Shown here piece by piece: positions 17,908 to 26,724 of a DNA stretch of 64,000 bases (its first letter is position 1; every line of letters starts with the position of its first letter). Below the pieces are notes generated by a model. The model did not search any database and was not told the origin of the DNA. It saw nothing but the letters and a program-made list of their open reading frames with translations. Origin of the DNA: Xanthomarina sp. F1114 (GTDB lineage: Bacteria > Bacteroidota > Bacteroidia > Flavobacteriales > Flavobacteriaceae). The position numbers and the translations under genes were made by a program. The DNA lies in the NCBI RefSeq assembly GCF_026410255.1, contig NZ_JAPMLL010000005.1, forward strand, positions 1-64,000. The letters run 5' to 3'.

Positions 17908-20550
17908 TTAATTTTCAATTTTTACTACAGACATATTCCCGTTATAAGGTTTATCTCCTTTTGTTTGTAATTTATTCATAGCTTCTTCTACATAATCGAA
18001 CTTCTGGTAGTAAATAAAATATTTACTTGAATTAACATCGAAGAAAAAATTAATATTTTTTTGTCCAGTAGACACCACTTTTTCCAAGAAGGCGTCTCTA
18101 TCTTTTGCGTTGTTATGAACAGCAATAATCATGTAAAATCCATTTTCCACATTTTGAACTCCTTTTAAGATTTGCACATTACTAGTTTGTTTTTCACCAA
18201 AATCAAAATCTTCTGCAGTCAAGGTCTCAGAACTTATTGGCGTACTTTCAATAATTCTTTCTAAGGCTGTTCTGTCTTTAATATATCTGTCTTTTTCATT
18301 ATCGTATTGAGCACGTTTTATTCGTCGTTTTCTCTCAATTTCTGTTTGTACATTAATAGTTTCTAGGGTTGAAACAAGTCTAGCTTTTACTTTTTCAGAC
18401 TGCTTTTGCTCCTCTCTTATTCCTTTAATAGTTTCTAAATAATACTTACTGGTAGCATCATTTTTATTTGATCCTTTTTGAATTCTCTGAATATAAAGCT
18501 CCTCCAATTCTTTAATAGTTTTACTTCTTTCTTCCATAGCTCTATCTAAATCGGCTCTTAAAGCTGCTAAAGCTCGGTTTTCTGCAGTAATACTCTTAAA
18601 TGGCTTTGGTTCCAAATAAATACCTTGCTCACTTAAATCGTTTTCTTCTCTTAAATCTTTAAGGTCTTGATCTTTTATAGCGATTACATCATCAAACCTT
18701 TGTAATAATTCCTCCTGTTGTTCTTTAGATTCTTTAGTGCTTTCAGTTAAAGCAAACATCGATTTTGCCAATTCATCTTTTTGAGTTACTTGTACATCTG
18801 GTTGAACTGGTACAGCTTGTGCTATCGCTGCTGCTTCTGCTGCTAACCTTGCTTCTTCATTAGCCTGAGCCTGAGCAGCTGCTTCTGCTACTAATCTTGC
18901 TTCTTCTTCAGCCTGAGCTTGAGCGGCTGCTTCTGCTGCTAACCTTGCTTCTTCATCTGCCTGAGCTTGAGCGGCTGCTTCTGCTGCTAACCTTGCTTCT
19001 TCATCTGCCTGAGCCTGAGCAGCTGCTTCTGCTGCTAATCTCGCTTCTTCATTAGCCTGAGCCTGAGCAGCTGCTTCTGCTGCTAACCTTGCTTCTTCAT
19101 TAGCCTGAGCCTGAGCGGCTGCTTCTGCTGCTAATCTTGCTTCTTCTTCAGCCTGAGCTTGAGCGGCTGCTTCAGCTACCAATCTCGCTTCTTCTTCAGC
19201 CTGCGCTTGAGCGGCTGCTTCTGCTGCTAATCTCGCTTCTTCATTAGCCTGAGCCTGAGCGGCTGCTTCTACTGCCAATCTTGCTTCTTCATTAGCCTGA
19301 GCTTGAGCGGCTGCTTCTGCTGCCAATCTTGCTTCTTCATTAGCTTGAGCCTCAGCTGCTTCTGCTTGAGTAGCTGCCACAGTTTGTGCTTCGGTTATGG
19401 CTTTAGCTTTTTCTTCACTATTAAGTTGAGCTGCTTCTTGAGCACTTTTTCTAGCTTGTGCTCTTTCTTCTGCTGCCAATCTTGCTTGTTCTTGAGCTGC
19501 TGCTCTTTCACGAGCTCTCTCTTCTGTTACTTGAGCTCTTTCTTCGGCACTCATTTTTGGTTTTGTAGAAATTCCTGGCTTACGTTTTTTATCTTTCATG
19601 AGCAAGGCTTCTTCCCTATCGTCTCCACTATAATAGTATTTATCTCTACTTTCAAACTTATAAGCTAAAGTAAATTCATGCGAAGCTCCAAAGGTTGATA
19701 GATCTCCTACTGCTTTTTCATAATTGTATTCTACAGCTATTTGTTTAGTAATATTAATACCAAGCCCACCAGTAAAACCATATACTGAATTATAACCAGC
19801 TTGCGCCCAAATTCCTTTAGGAACCATAAGCATAGCTATTCCTGAAAAAATAGTTTGATCTTTTTCAAATTCGGATTTTACGAGAGCAGAAAACTTACTT
19901 TCATCAAAAAAACCACGACTAGACATATACCCAGTATACATTAAGTGTGCTTGAATACTTTGTTGTGGATCCTTTTTTAGTAATTCTGAAGATTTAAAAT
20001 TGTATTGAACCAGGTTATTAACCGACAAACCAAAGTCGAAAAATACTAGCCCATAATTAATACCAGGACTCACACTTAATACCATATTATTAGGTATATT
20101 ATCTAAGGATGGGTCTGGCTGATTTACAACTACCTTTCCATCGTTGATGCTACTTTTATAAAACCCTATATTTAAACCAAAAGTTAAGTTACTATCTGTT
20201 TGTAATTGAGCATTATAAGCTAAGTTCACAAGTCCTCCAAAGGTGGTTAATACTCCGTGATTTTGTTGAAAAAGTCCAACTCCTACTCCAATATTTTCTT
20301 TAAATCTTCCCGAGTAGTTAATTAGATAAGTTTGTGGAGCATCATCAAATTGTCCCCATTCTCTTTTATTAGTAATATTAATATAGGTATTTTGCTCTCT
20401 TACAAAACTGAAGGTTGGGTTTATAATATAACGATTAAACTTTAGAGAACTCCTTACTGGAATAGCCAACGATACAACACCATCTTCTTGAGAGAAGCTG
20501 AATTGTATCGAACAGAAAAACAAGACTATTATAAGTAAAAGTGTTTTCAT
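17908..20550 (-). CDS. sprD: SprD-like protein: PorP barrel, Ala-rich helical repeats, SPOR-like C-terminus
   Basis: The 880-residue product has a signal peptide (ending SIQFSFSQ). Residues about 25-300 form a PorP/SprF-like outer-membrane barrel (INPTFSFVREQ..., FGASHEFTLAYKFES). A charged linker follows, then an Ala/Glu/Gln/Arg-rich stretch (about 335-580) that includes eleven 16-residue repeats at 403-578. After that comes a second coiled-coil-prone region to about 790. The last ~80 residues (NGFYMIIAVHNNAKDRDAF..., KYFIYYQKFDYVEEAMNKL) look like a SPOR fold, a peptidoglycan-binding domain. The gene starts 1 nt after the SprC-like stop codon and lies 79 nt upstream of the SprB-like gene, matching the sprC-sprD-sprB-sprF order of F. 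johnsoniae, where loss impairs gliding. The SPOR assignment is by eye and less certain than the barrel. Confidence 0.8.
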   Translation of the reverse strand: MKTLLLIIVLFFCSIQFSFSQEDGVVSLAIPVRSSLKFNRYIINPTFSFVREQNTYINITNKREWGQFDDAPQTYLINYSGRFKENIGVGVGLFQQNHGVLTTFGGLVNLAYNAQLQTDSNLTFGLNIGFYKSSINDGKVVVNQPDPSLDNIPNNMVLSVSPGINYGLVFFDFGLSVNNLVQYNFKSSELLKKDPQQSIQAHLMYTGYMSSRGFFDESKFSALVKSEFEKDQTIFSGIAMLMVPKGIWAQAGYNSVYGFTGGLGINITKQIAVEYNYEKAVGDLSTFGASHEFTLAYKFESRDKYYYSGDDREEALLMKDKKRKPGISTKPKMSAEERAQVTEERARERAAAQEQARLAAEERAQARKSAQEAAQLNSEEKAKAITEAQTVAATQAEAAEAQANEEARLAAEAAAQAQANEEARLAVEAAAQAQANEEARLAAEAAAQAQAEEEARLVAEAAAQAQAEEEARLAAEAAAQAQANEEARLAAEAAAQAQANEEARLAAEAAAQAQADEEARLAAEAAAQAQADEEARLAAEAAAQAQAEEEARLVAEAAAQAQANEEARLAAEAAAIAQAVPVQPDVQVTQKDELAKSMFALTESTKESKEQQEELLQRFDDVIAIKDQDLKDLREENDLSEQGIYLEPKPFKSITAENRALAALRADLDRAMEERSKTIKELEELYIQRIQKGSNKNDATSKYYLETIKGIREEQKQSEKVKARLVSTLETINVQTEIERKRRIKRAQYDNEKDRYIKDRTALERIIESTPISSETLTAEDFDFGEKQTSNVQILKGVQNVENGFYMIIAVHNNAKDRDAFLEKVVSTGQKNINFFFDVNSSKYFIYYQKFDYVEEAMNKLQTKGDKPYNGNMSVVKIEN
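18817..19344 (-). repeat. Eleven in-frame 48-bp repeats coding a 16-residue Ala-rich unit
   Basis: The unit is A-[NED]-E-E-A-R-L-[AV]-[AV]-E-A-A-A-[QI]-A-Q, repeated eleven times without interruption (528 bp, residues 403-578 of the SprD-like protein). The DNA copies are highly similar. The composition predicts a continuous alpha-helix of about 26 nm (176 residues at 0.15 nm rise). Slipped-strand changes in copy number would keep the frame and change helix length in 2.4-nm steps. Confidence 0.92.
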
Positions 20551-20551
20551 A

Positions 20552-22018
20552 TTATTTTACAACGGTTATAGAACCTTTTTTGGTTTTATTATCTTGTGTT
20601 GTTATTACATAGTAATACACAGGATTTACACTAGTAAAACTTAATTCGTTTTGAGGCCAATTATTTTGGTAGTCGTTTGTGTTTAAAAGGACTTTTCCAT
20701 AAGAATCCATAATAATAACTTGTGTGTTTGTGCCACTAACATATTGGTTTGGTATCACCCAAGTATCATTTATACCATCCCCATTTGGACTAATTAAATT
20801 TGGAATATCTGCCACATTTGGAAATGGATCTACTGTTTCTATAATTTCAAATTCTAATTCATTTGAAACTAAACATCCGGTTGTTTGATTTACTATAACT
20901 TTATAATTACCAACTTGGGTTGCTTGATAGGAGTTTCCTGTAGCTCCTGGAATTATTGTATTGTTTAAATACCACAAAAACTCTGGGTTTTCTGCTGTTG
21001 TATTTACAATCACCTCTAAAGAATTTCCAGGATCTATGGTGTTTTCTGTATCTACATTTAACGAGCTTGTAAACATGTCGCTAACTAGTTCTATACTTGC
21101 GGTTGAAATACATCCTCCTAAATCTACCGTTACAGAATAAGTTCCAGAAAATTCGGTATTATAAGTTTGTTCTGTGGCGCCAGGAATTGCTGTTCCATCT
21201 ATATACCATTGATAACTAGTTCCTGCCGAGGTAGTTAAAGTTGTTGGACCCGAATCTGGACAAAAAGGATTGCCCAAACTAGATACAATATTAGTAGTAG
21301 AACCATTTGTAGATTCTGTAACAGTAACTCTGTTTGAGAAAGACTCTGATGTACAGGTACCATAATTAGTTTCTACAAAATAAGTTCCGTCTGTACTAAC
21401 CGTTAGACTTTCTCCATCTGCAACAAACACAGATGTAGTTGGACCAGTTTCTTTATACCATTTAAAAGTTAAGGATGGGTAATTTAAAGGAGAATCGTTT
21501 AGACCTGTTCCAGGATTATCTATTGTTAAAAGGTAACTTCCTCCAGCACAATATGAAGCTGTAGGAACTAAGTGGTTAATTGTAAAAGGGCTGTCTTGAA
21601 TTTTGTAATAAGCTGCAAATGATGGCGACCCAGTACTAGTTGCTGCCGGAGCTGTACTTTTAATTCTTATTCTATAAGTTTCTCCTGCTGTTTCTGTTGG
21701 AAAAGAAAAATTAATATTTGCTGGAGATGATGTAATCTCACCTGCATTTGAAGTATAAATAATATTTGGATCTGTACTAGAGAAACTCCCATCTGGAGCT
21801 GATAATTCGATTATAAATTGATTGCTAGGACTTAATGCGGCTTCTGGTGAAAAAACAAAACTTACATAAAAAGAATTAAATTCAGTATTAGCACAAGCCT
21901 GAGAAAAACCTAGATTTGGAGCACCAATAACTACCTGAGCTTTTAGGCTCTGGCTATGAACAAGAACTGAAAAACACAAAACAGCAAGTAGGTTTTTTAC
22001 AAAAGTAGTTTTATCCAT
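20552..22018 (-). CDS. sprC: SprC-like secreted protein with Ig-like segments and type B T9SS sorting domain
   Basis: The 488-residue protein begins with a signal peptide (..SLKAQ). The middle contains several Ig-like beta-sandwich segments marked by paired Cys and the patterns TFKWYKETG, YQWYIDGTAIPGATEQTY and FLWYLNNTIIPGATGNSY. The last ~90 residues are a gliding-motility-associated C-terminal domain (NLISPNGDGINDTWVIPNQY, IMDSYGKVLLNT, NPVYYYVIT). It should be exported by the T9SS and held at the surface. The stop is separated from the next start by a single base, so it is translationally close-coupled with the SprD-like gene. Position at the head of a sprD-sprB-sprF set supports sprC; sequence alone would only give a T9SS cargo protein. 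Confidence 0.82.
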   Translation of the reverse strand: MDKTTFVKNLLAVLCFSVLVHSQSLKAQVVIGAPNLGFSQACANTEFNSFYVSFVFSPEAALSPSNQFIIELSAPDGSFSSTDPNIIYTSNAGEITSSPANINFSFPTETAGETYRIRIKSTAPAATSTGSPSFAAYYKIQDSPFTINHLVPTASYCAGGSYLLTIDNPGTGLNDSPLNYPSLTFKWYKETGPTTSVFVADGESLTVSTDGTYFVETNYGTCTSESFSNRVTVTESTNGSTTNIVSSLGNPFCPDSGPTTLTTSAGTSYQWYIDGTAIPGATEQTYNTEFSGTYSVTVDLGGCISTASIELVSDMFTSSLNVDTENTIDPGNSLEVIVNTTAENPEFLWYLNNTIIPGATGNSYQATQVGNYKVIVNQTTGCLVSNELEFEIIETVDPFPNVADIPNLISPNGDGINDTWVIPNQYVSGTNTQVIIMDSYGKVLLNTNDYQNNWPQNELSFTSVNPVYYYVITTQDNKTKKGSITVVK

Positions 22019-22222
22019 ACACTTTAATAGTTAGTCTTCAATTCTAAATGAGAAGTTTCTTCAGAATAGCATGTTCTATGGGTATTATCATGTTTGATAA
22101 TTCCTTACATATTAAAGAACTAGTTAGGTATAATTCTTTAGTCAGAATGCTCATGTAGATTTGGGGCAGTTGTTGTTTTAGTTTTTTGGGGTTATAATTA
22201 AATATTTTTGTTACTAATTAGT

Positions 22223-23524
22223 TTAATCTAAGCTAGATGCAATAATTTTATTAATACGCAATCTAAAGTCTGGTCTTTTTGAATTCTTTAAATCAATAAA
22301 TGTTTCAGAATCCAATCCTTTAGAATACACATTAAAGAAGCTACTATTTCCATACCAACTTTCTAAATCTTCATTATTAGAGTTATACTCTATAAAGATG
22401 TTTCCCTTACAATTATTGAAATACATTTCTGTAAATCGGATTCTATCTAAATTTTCATTATTGATTTTAATTTTATTCTCGAATAAAACCGCTGGATTAA
22501 ATCCAGAAACAACACTTTTACTCATATCTAAAGAAGCATATTCTCCAATATAAATAGCCTCTCTAACTAAGCCCATTTTAATTTCAGAATCTAAATTATC
22601 ACTGGCGTTGATTAATGTTAAATTAGTTGCTGTAACTAAGGTTTGCTTTTTAGAGAAATCTATATCGCTTTTATCATCTTTATAAGTCATCACCTCCATA
22701 GCTCTAGACCCTTCAGGACTTGAGATATAAGAAGATCTTACAGCTAAAGAGTTATAAATATTACACTGTGTACCGTAATTAAAGTTATAATCAATTCGGT
22801 TGGCTTTATAGGAAACCACTTTACTTAAGTTAACCTGTCCGCCATACACGTCTAACGAGTTTCCTGCAGAATAACTAACCATCACATTTTCAATAATAGT
22901 CTGACTTCCAACACCAGCTAATAGCAAAGCATTAAAATTATCTTTACCCATTAATTTTTTTCCAGCAAATTCAATTCTCACAAATCTTAAAATTCCTGAA
23001 TTACTTTCAATATTATCTCCTCCATAACTTATTTGATCGTAAGAGACAGATTTAAAGTTGTGATTTACAGAAGAACCATTTCCAAATTTATTAATTGGCG
23101 CATCGCCAAGAATAATAAGTCCTCCCCAATCACCAGCTTTTTTAACACTTCTATTAGAAGTAAAAACTATAGGATCTGTAAGTAGGCCATCTGCAATTAT
23201 TGTAGCTCCTTTGGTAATGATTAAGGAACCATTAGTTTTAAAGTCACCAATAATTACCGTTCCCGGTTCGATTGTTAAAGTGGCGTTATCGGTAACAAAA
23301 ACATTTCCTAATAACATGTAAACGTTTTTCTTAACCAATTTTGTGTCTGTAGAAATATTCCCGGTAAGAATTTCTGTAGCCTCACCGTACTCTACTTGTT
23401 CTGGATTAAATTCTGACCAAGAGTTTAGCCAGTTATTGGTACCAATGATGCCTTTTTCCTGTTGTGCATTGACGCTACAAAACACTAACAGAAAAAGAGT
23501 TAAGAGTTGGGGCAAATTTTTCAT
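22223..23524 (-). CDS. Secreted right-handed beta-helix-like protein upstream of the spr genes
   Basis: The 433-residue product has a signal peptide (..FCSVNAQQ) and then a repetitive, Asn/Val/Ile-rich body typical of a parallel beta-helix: NATLTIEPGTVIIGD, GSLIITKGATIIADG, DPIVFTSNRS and GDWGGLIILGDAPIN. This last pattern is shared by many secreted Bacteroidota proteins of unknown function. I see no type A or type B sorting domain at the C-terminus, so it may be a short partner rather than a classical T9SS cargo. It has the best promoter on the minus strand (23572-23603) and lies 204 nt before the sprC-like gene with no obvious terminator between them, so it may head the spr operon. Confidence 0.7.
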   Translation of the reverse strand: MKNLPQLLTLFLLVFCSVNAQQEKGIIGTNNWLNSWSEFNPEQVEYGEATEILTGNISTDTKLVKKNVYMLLGNVFVTDNATLTIEPGTVIIGDFKTNGSLIITKGATIIADGLLTDPIVFTSNRSVKKAGDWGGLIILGDAPINKFGNGSSVNHNFKSVSYDQISYGGDNIESNSGILRFVRIEFAGKKLMGKDNFNALLLAGVGSQTIIENVMVSYSAGNSLDVYGGQVNLSKVVSYKANRIDYNFNYGTQCNIYNSLAVRSSYISSPEGSRAMEVMTYKDDKSDIDFSKKQTLVTATNLTLINASDNLDSEIKMGLVREAIYIGEYASLDMSKSVVSGFNPAVLFENKIKINNENLDRIRFTEMYFNNCKGNIFIEYNSNNEDLESWYGNSSFFNVYSKGLDSETFIDLKNSKRPDFRLRINKIIASSLD

Positions 23525-23571
23525 AGTTAAAATAGTTATTTATTAATCATAAATCTCTTTTATATATGTAT

Positions 23572-23603
23572 CAAACATAGAAAATAATTCTATTAAATAC
23601 AAA
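23572..23603 (-). promoter_or_regulatory. Consensus Bacteroidota promoter (TTTG-N20-TATGTTTG)
   Basis: On the minus strand TTTG (23603-23600) is followed after 20 nt by TATGTTTG (23579-23572), matching the -33/-7 consensus in both elements and in spacing. The expected transcript starts about 40 nt before the ATG at 23524, and could extend through the spr-type genes. Confidence 0.75.
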
Positions 23604-23829
23604 TAAAAGCGACGAAATGCATAAATCGATTTGAAGTTAAGGTTTTTTCCTACAAATAAAATTTAGTATTTTTCATAAATATTAAAAAATCACATTTCTT
23701 AGCTTACTATTATATTTAATTCTGGGTCAAAAAATGCCTTACACAATTAGGATTTAGTAATTTCTTAAGACATCAAGTTTTATTGTTTTAAGTAGACTTC
23801 TTAAATTTCAATACTTATGAAGTATCCTT

Positions 23830-23846
23830 AACTAATTAAATTAGTT
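23830..23846. repeat. Perfect palindrome AACTAATT-A-AATTAGTT
   Basis: Eight-base arms around one central A, 38 nt downstream of the stop codon of the small secreted protein gene at 23884. It is entirely A/T-rich except one G/C pair per arm, so it could be a protein-binding site, a weak terminator stem or chance. Confidence 0.4.
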
Positions 23847-23883
23847 TATAAAACAAGAGACATGGATAATCTAAACTTAGAAA

Positions 23884-24333
23884 TTAGAACCTATTGTTCT
23901 GGCTATATATATGTAATGATTTTAGAGTCTCTTCATAGAATAAAATGGCAGCAATTAAATTTGCTCTATCAGAATAGGGTAATATTTTATTCTGAAAATC
24001 CATAGTGCTCTGGAAATAACTTGTGGTAGCATTTATTTGATCATCTAAAGCTCTTCTGTTATCTTTTGTATCAGGAATTCCAAAAGTTGACATAGTTACT
24101 CCTGGTTTTGTAGCAAATGCTATATAAGGTAAAATTTTAACAATAATCTCTATACGTTCATTATAAAGATTAAGTAAAACACCTTTATTCATTGTTTCTA
24201 ATTCTTTTCGGTCGTGATACTTAGCAATTCTTACATCCTGACTAATAATGCTTTTAGGTGCATTATTTTGGGCAAAGCCCATGCCAACCATTAATAAAAA
24301 AGTAAGGCAAAACAAAGTAATTTTAGGTTTCAT
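23884..24333 (-). CDS. Small secreted protein of unknown function
   Basis: I choose the ATG at 24331-24333. The product then starts with a signal peptide (MKPKITLFCLTFLLMVGMGFAQ), and a consensus promoter at 24361-24390 lies just upstream. The longer frame starting at 24390 would begin inside that promoter. The mature part (about 127 residues) is charged and mostly helical, with ELETMNKGVLLNLYNERIEII and a long C-terminal helical segment; there are no Cys residues and no recognisable domain. The neighbours do not indicate a role. It is probably a real gene because of the promoter, signal peptide and even codon use, but I do not recognise the family. Confidence 0.65.
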   Translation of the reverse strand: MKPKITLFCLTFLLMVGMGFAQNNAPKSIISQDVRIAKYHDRKELETMNKGVLLNLYNERIEIIVKILPYIAFATKPGVTMSTFGIPDTKDNRRALDDQINATTSYFQSTMDFQNKILPYSDRANLIAAILFYEETLKSLHIYSQNNRF

Positions 24334-24360
24334 AAGTAGATATTTTGGGTTTCTATAAAA

Positions 24361-24390
24361 CAAATTTATGTAATTAATCGTAAAAACCAA
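24361..24390 (-). promoter_or_regulatory. Consensus promoter (TTG-N19-TAAATTTG)
   Basis: Minus-strand TTG (24390-24388), 19-nt spacer and TAAATTTG (24368-24361) match the Bacteroidota consensus. The start codon at 24333 is 27 nt beyond the -7 element, which settles the choice of start for that gene. Confidence 0.75.
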
Positions 24391-24624
24391 GCGTTTTGTC
24401 GAATATTTGCAGCATTTTATTTTTATTGATTACAAATTATAAGATTTTCTTTTCTAACATGCAGAAAACAATGGGGTTATAAAATACTGCTTTTTAACCA
24501 GTATTTATTATTACCGTTTCATTGGCTGTAAAGACATAACTTACTCCAGATTCTCCATTCAAAAATAATGAAACTATAAGTCTCTATATTAATTGATAGG
24601 CTAAAACGAAATTTCTTCTCCGGT

Positions 24625-25335
24625 TTAGTTTGGTTTAGGGTGTAAAGGACGAATAGTCATTTCGTTTATCAACAAATTATCTGGAGTTTTCAAAACGTGC
24701 AAAACAGTTTCTGCAAGATCTTTTGGCTGCAGCATATTGGAGTGCGCTTCAATACCTGAACTTTTAAAAAAGGAAGTTTCTATAGAACCTGGGTTAATAC
24801 AGGTTACTTTTATATTAAAAGGTCTTAATTCTTTAAACAATGCGTCGCTAAAACCCTGAACTCCAAATTTTGTTGCACAATAAGCTGTACCATCCGCTCG
24901 TCCTACAGCTCCAAGAATAGAACCTATATTAATAATATGTGTACTGGAAGTTTTATATTTCATTATTTTTGTAACTTCTGAAGTGATATAGAACAAGCCA
25001 TTCAAATTTACATTTACCATTTTGTTCCAGCTACTATCAGTCATTTTATCTATAGGGGAAAATGAACCAACACCTGCGTTATTTATTAAAATGTCTGGAC
25101 CAGGATTTTTAGAAAATGTTTTATCCACCCATTTTTTAACAGTCTCAAAATTTGAGATATCAAGATTTATAGGAATAAACTTGTCTCCTAATTTTTTTAG
25201 TAAATTCTTTAGTTTAATATCGTTTCTACCAATACCATAAACCACGGCTCCATGATCTATTAGACTTTTTGCTATAGCTGCCCCTAAACCACTGCTTGCT
25301 CCCGTTACTATAGCTGTTTTTGAAGAAATATGCAT
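24625..25335 (-). CDS. Short-chain dehydrogenase/reductase (SDR family)
   Basis: The 236-residue protein is a classical SDR. The N-terminal cofactor motif TGASSGLGAAIA (T10..G16), NNAGVG, the catalytic Ser region NIGSILGAVG and the YCATK motif (Tyr and Lys three residues apart) are all present, with the usual PG after the catalytic helix (INPGSIETSFF). It should reduce or oxidise a carbonyl or alcohol using NAD(P)H in the cytoplasm; the substrate is not predictable. Family length is about 240-250, so it is complete. It stands alone with ~157 nt upstream and ~234 nt downstream. With the reductase and AhpD-like genes upstream, it could belong to an oxidative or electrophile stress group, but no shared operon is evident. 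Confidence 0.93.
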   Translation of the reverse strand: MHISSKTAIVTGASSGLGAAIAKSLIDHGAVVYGIGRNDIKLKNLLKKLGDKFIPINLDISNFETVKKWVDKTFSKNPGPDILINNAGVGSFSPIDKMTDSSWNKMVNVNLNGLFYITSEVTKIMKYKTSSTHIINIGSILGAVGRADGTAYCATKFGVQGFSDALFKELRPFNIKVTCINPGSIETSFFKSSGIEAHSNMLQPKDLAETVLHVLKTPDNLLINEMTIRPLHPKPN

Positions 25336-25492
25336 GACATTATTTATTATTATTAAATTAGTTTAAAAAACGTGCTCAAGAAAAACACGAGAACCACTTC
25401 TTTAACTAACTAAGAAATTATTTAATTTAAAAGCTACCATAATATGACAACAATAATTGTAGTTTATTATTTCATACTTACTAAGTTTAATT

Positions 25493-26164
25493 TTAAAAAG
25501 CTTCTTTTATTATAAGCTCTTTAGGAACATTCAAACTTTTTAACTGATTCTCTACAGCATCCATCATACCTGGAGGACCACATACATAAAAATAATTATT
25601 TAAGGAGAAAGCGTTTTCTTTTATAAAATCTTCGGTAATATACCCGTGAGCATATTCTTTATTTTTTTCTTCGGAAAGAATATTTATAAAATTATACTTG
25701 AGCATATCTTCAAACTCCGATTTAAGAATAATATCAGTTCTTCTTTTATTAGCAAAAATAAGTTTATTGCTTCCTAGTTTATTTTTTGCTCTTAAATCCC
25801 GAAGAATAGAAATAAATGGTGTTACTCCTGCTCCACCCGCAATAAAAGTACCTTCGCCTTTATAATTTATTGCTCCAAACACATCATTAATAATTAATTT
25901 ATCTCCAGAATGTAAACTTCGTAATTGATTGGTAACTCCGTTATGAGAAGGATAAGTCTTTATATAAAATTCCAAATGTTTGTCCTTAGGAAGTCCTGTA
26001 AAAGTAAAAGGCCTTCCTTCGTTCTCCCAATTGTCTTTGTATAAAAAAATCTCTGTAGCTTGACCTGGAATAAAGTTTACACCATTAGGTCTCTCCGTAA
26101 CTATATGTAAGACATCTGGAGTTGCATGCGTTATGGATGTAATTTTAACAAGTTCATTTTTCAT
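25493..26164 (-). CDS. FAD-binding oxidoreductase (ferredoxin-NADP reductase type)
   Basis: The 223-residue enzyme has the two-domain FNR fold: an N-terminal FAD-binding barrel with the flavin motif GRPFTFTG (in place of the more usual RxYS), and a C-terminal NAD(P)H domain with GGAGVTPFISILRDL and the terminal CGPPGMMDAVENQL. There is no plant-type [2Fe-2S] domain. It probably transfers electrons between NAD(P)H and a ferredoxin, flavodoxin or other small acceptor in the cytoplasm. The gene is separate from its neighbours (157 and 221 nt gaps). Family identity is firm; partner and physiological role are not known. A ferredoxin is encoded at 47132-47485, but nothing here ties the two together. 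Confidence 0.9.
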   Translation of the reverse strand: MKNELVKITSITHATPDVLHIVTERPNGVNFIPGQATEIFLYKDNWENEGRPFTFTGLPKDKHLEFYIKTYPSHNGVTNQLRSLHSGDKLIINDVFGAINYKGEGTFIAGGAGVTPFISILRDLRAKNKLGSNKLIFANKRRTDIILKSEFEDMLKYNFINILSEEKNKEYAHGYITEDFIKENAFSLNNYFYVCGPPGMMDAVENQLKSLNVPKELIIKEAF

Positions 26165-26385
26165 AATTTTCAGGTATTAAATTAATAATTTCTAAAACAA
26201 GTATTTGTACCCTGTTAATACTAAAAAGCAGTTTTTAGTTTTTTAGTCAATTTGAAAATCAAATTTCAGGAAACAAAACTTCTATTCGTATTAAGTCTAC
26301 TTTTATCTATAAGCCAAATAATGTTTAGGATTCAAATTCAGTACTTTTCTAAACTACAATCTAAATTCATTATATAATATGTATT

Positions 26386-26724
26386 CTAAGACTTGTGTTT
26401 ATCCATTTCTTCCATGGCTATAGTAGCATGGGCATAAGCTGCTCCCGCTTGCATTTCGGCTGCTACCCAAATAGCCTCCATAACTTCTTCTTTGGTTGCT
26501 CCCTTTTTAAGTGCCTGGGGCGTATGGGCACGGATACAATAAGGACATTGGGTTACATGAGCTACTGCTACTGCAATAAGTTGCTTGATTTTTTCATCTA
26601 AAGCTCCGGCTTCAAAAACTGTTTTACTAAAATTACGCCAAGCTTCTATATTTTTTGGCGCGAGTGCTGCTTTTTTTGAAATTAAATCTGGGGTCGTTTT
26701 TGGAAACATTTCATTATCTTTCAT
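26386..26724 (-). CDS. Carboxymuconolactone decarboxylase family protein (AhpD-like)
   Basis: This 112-residue cytoplasmic protein carries the AhpD active-site motif CPYCIRAH (two redox Cys two residues apart, then His), preceded by the typical LIAVAVAHVTQ helix and followed by ALKKGATKEEVMEAIWVAAEM. Proteins of this type work as alkylhydroperoxidases or disulfide reductases rather than as true carboxymuconolactone decarboxylases. The length is normal for the single-domain family. Upstream are two CTAGTTGG boxes, one overlapping a candidate promoter, so it may be controlled by a local or distant repressor. Confidence 0.92.
   Translation of the reverse strand: MKDNEMFPKTTPDLISKKAALAPKNIEAWRNFSKTVFEAGALDEKIKQLIAVAVAHVTQCPYCIRAHTPQALKKGATKEEVMEAIWVAAEMQAGAAYAHATIAMEEMDKHKS

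Larger units (their letters stand above)
23525..23883. other. 359-nt intergenic region
   Basis: It contains the minus-strand promoter at 23572-23603 and, near the other end, a perfect 17-nt palindrome (23830-23846). No coding frame or RNA gene is apparent. Confidence 0.7.

Noticed and set aside
18817-19344. Regular 48-bp repeats that could be taken for a CRISPR array.
   Set aside because: There are no unique spacers; the units are contiguous, in frame and encode a regular Ala-rich helix inside a long gene. No cas genes are present.
23884-24390. Longer start at 24390 for the small secreted protein.
   Set aside because: It would place the start codon inside a consensus promoter and add residues before a clear signal peptide that starts at 24333.
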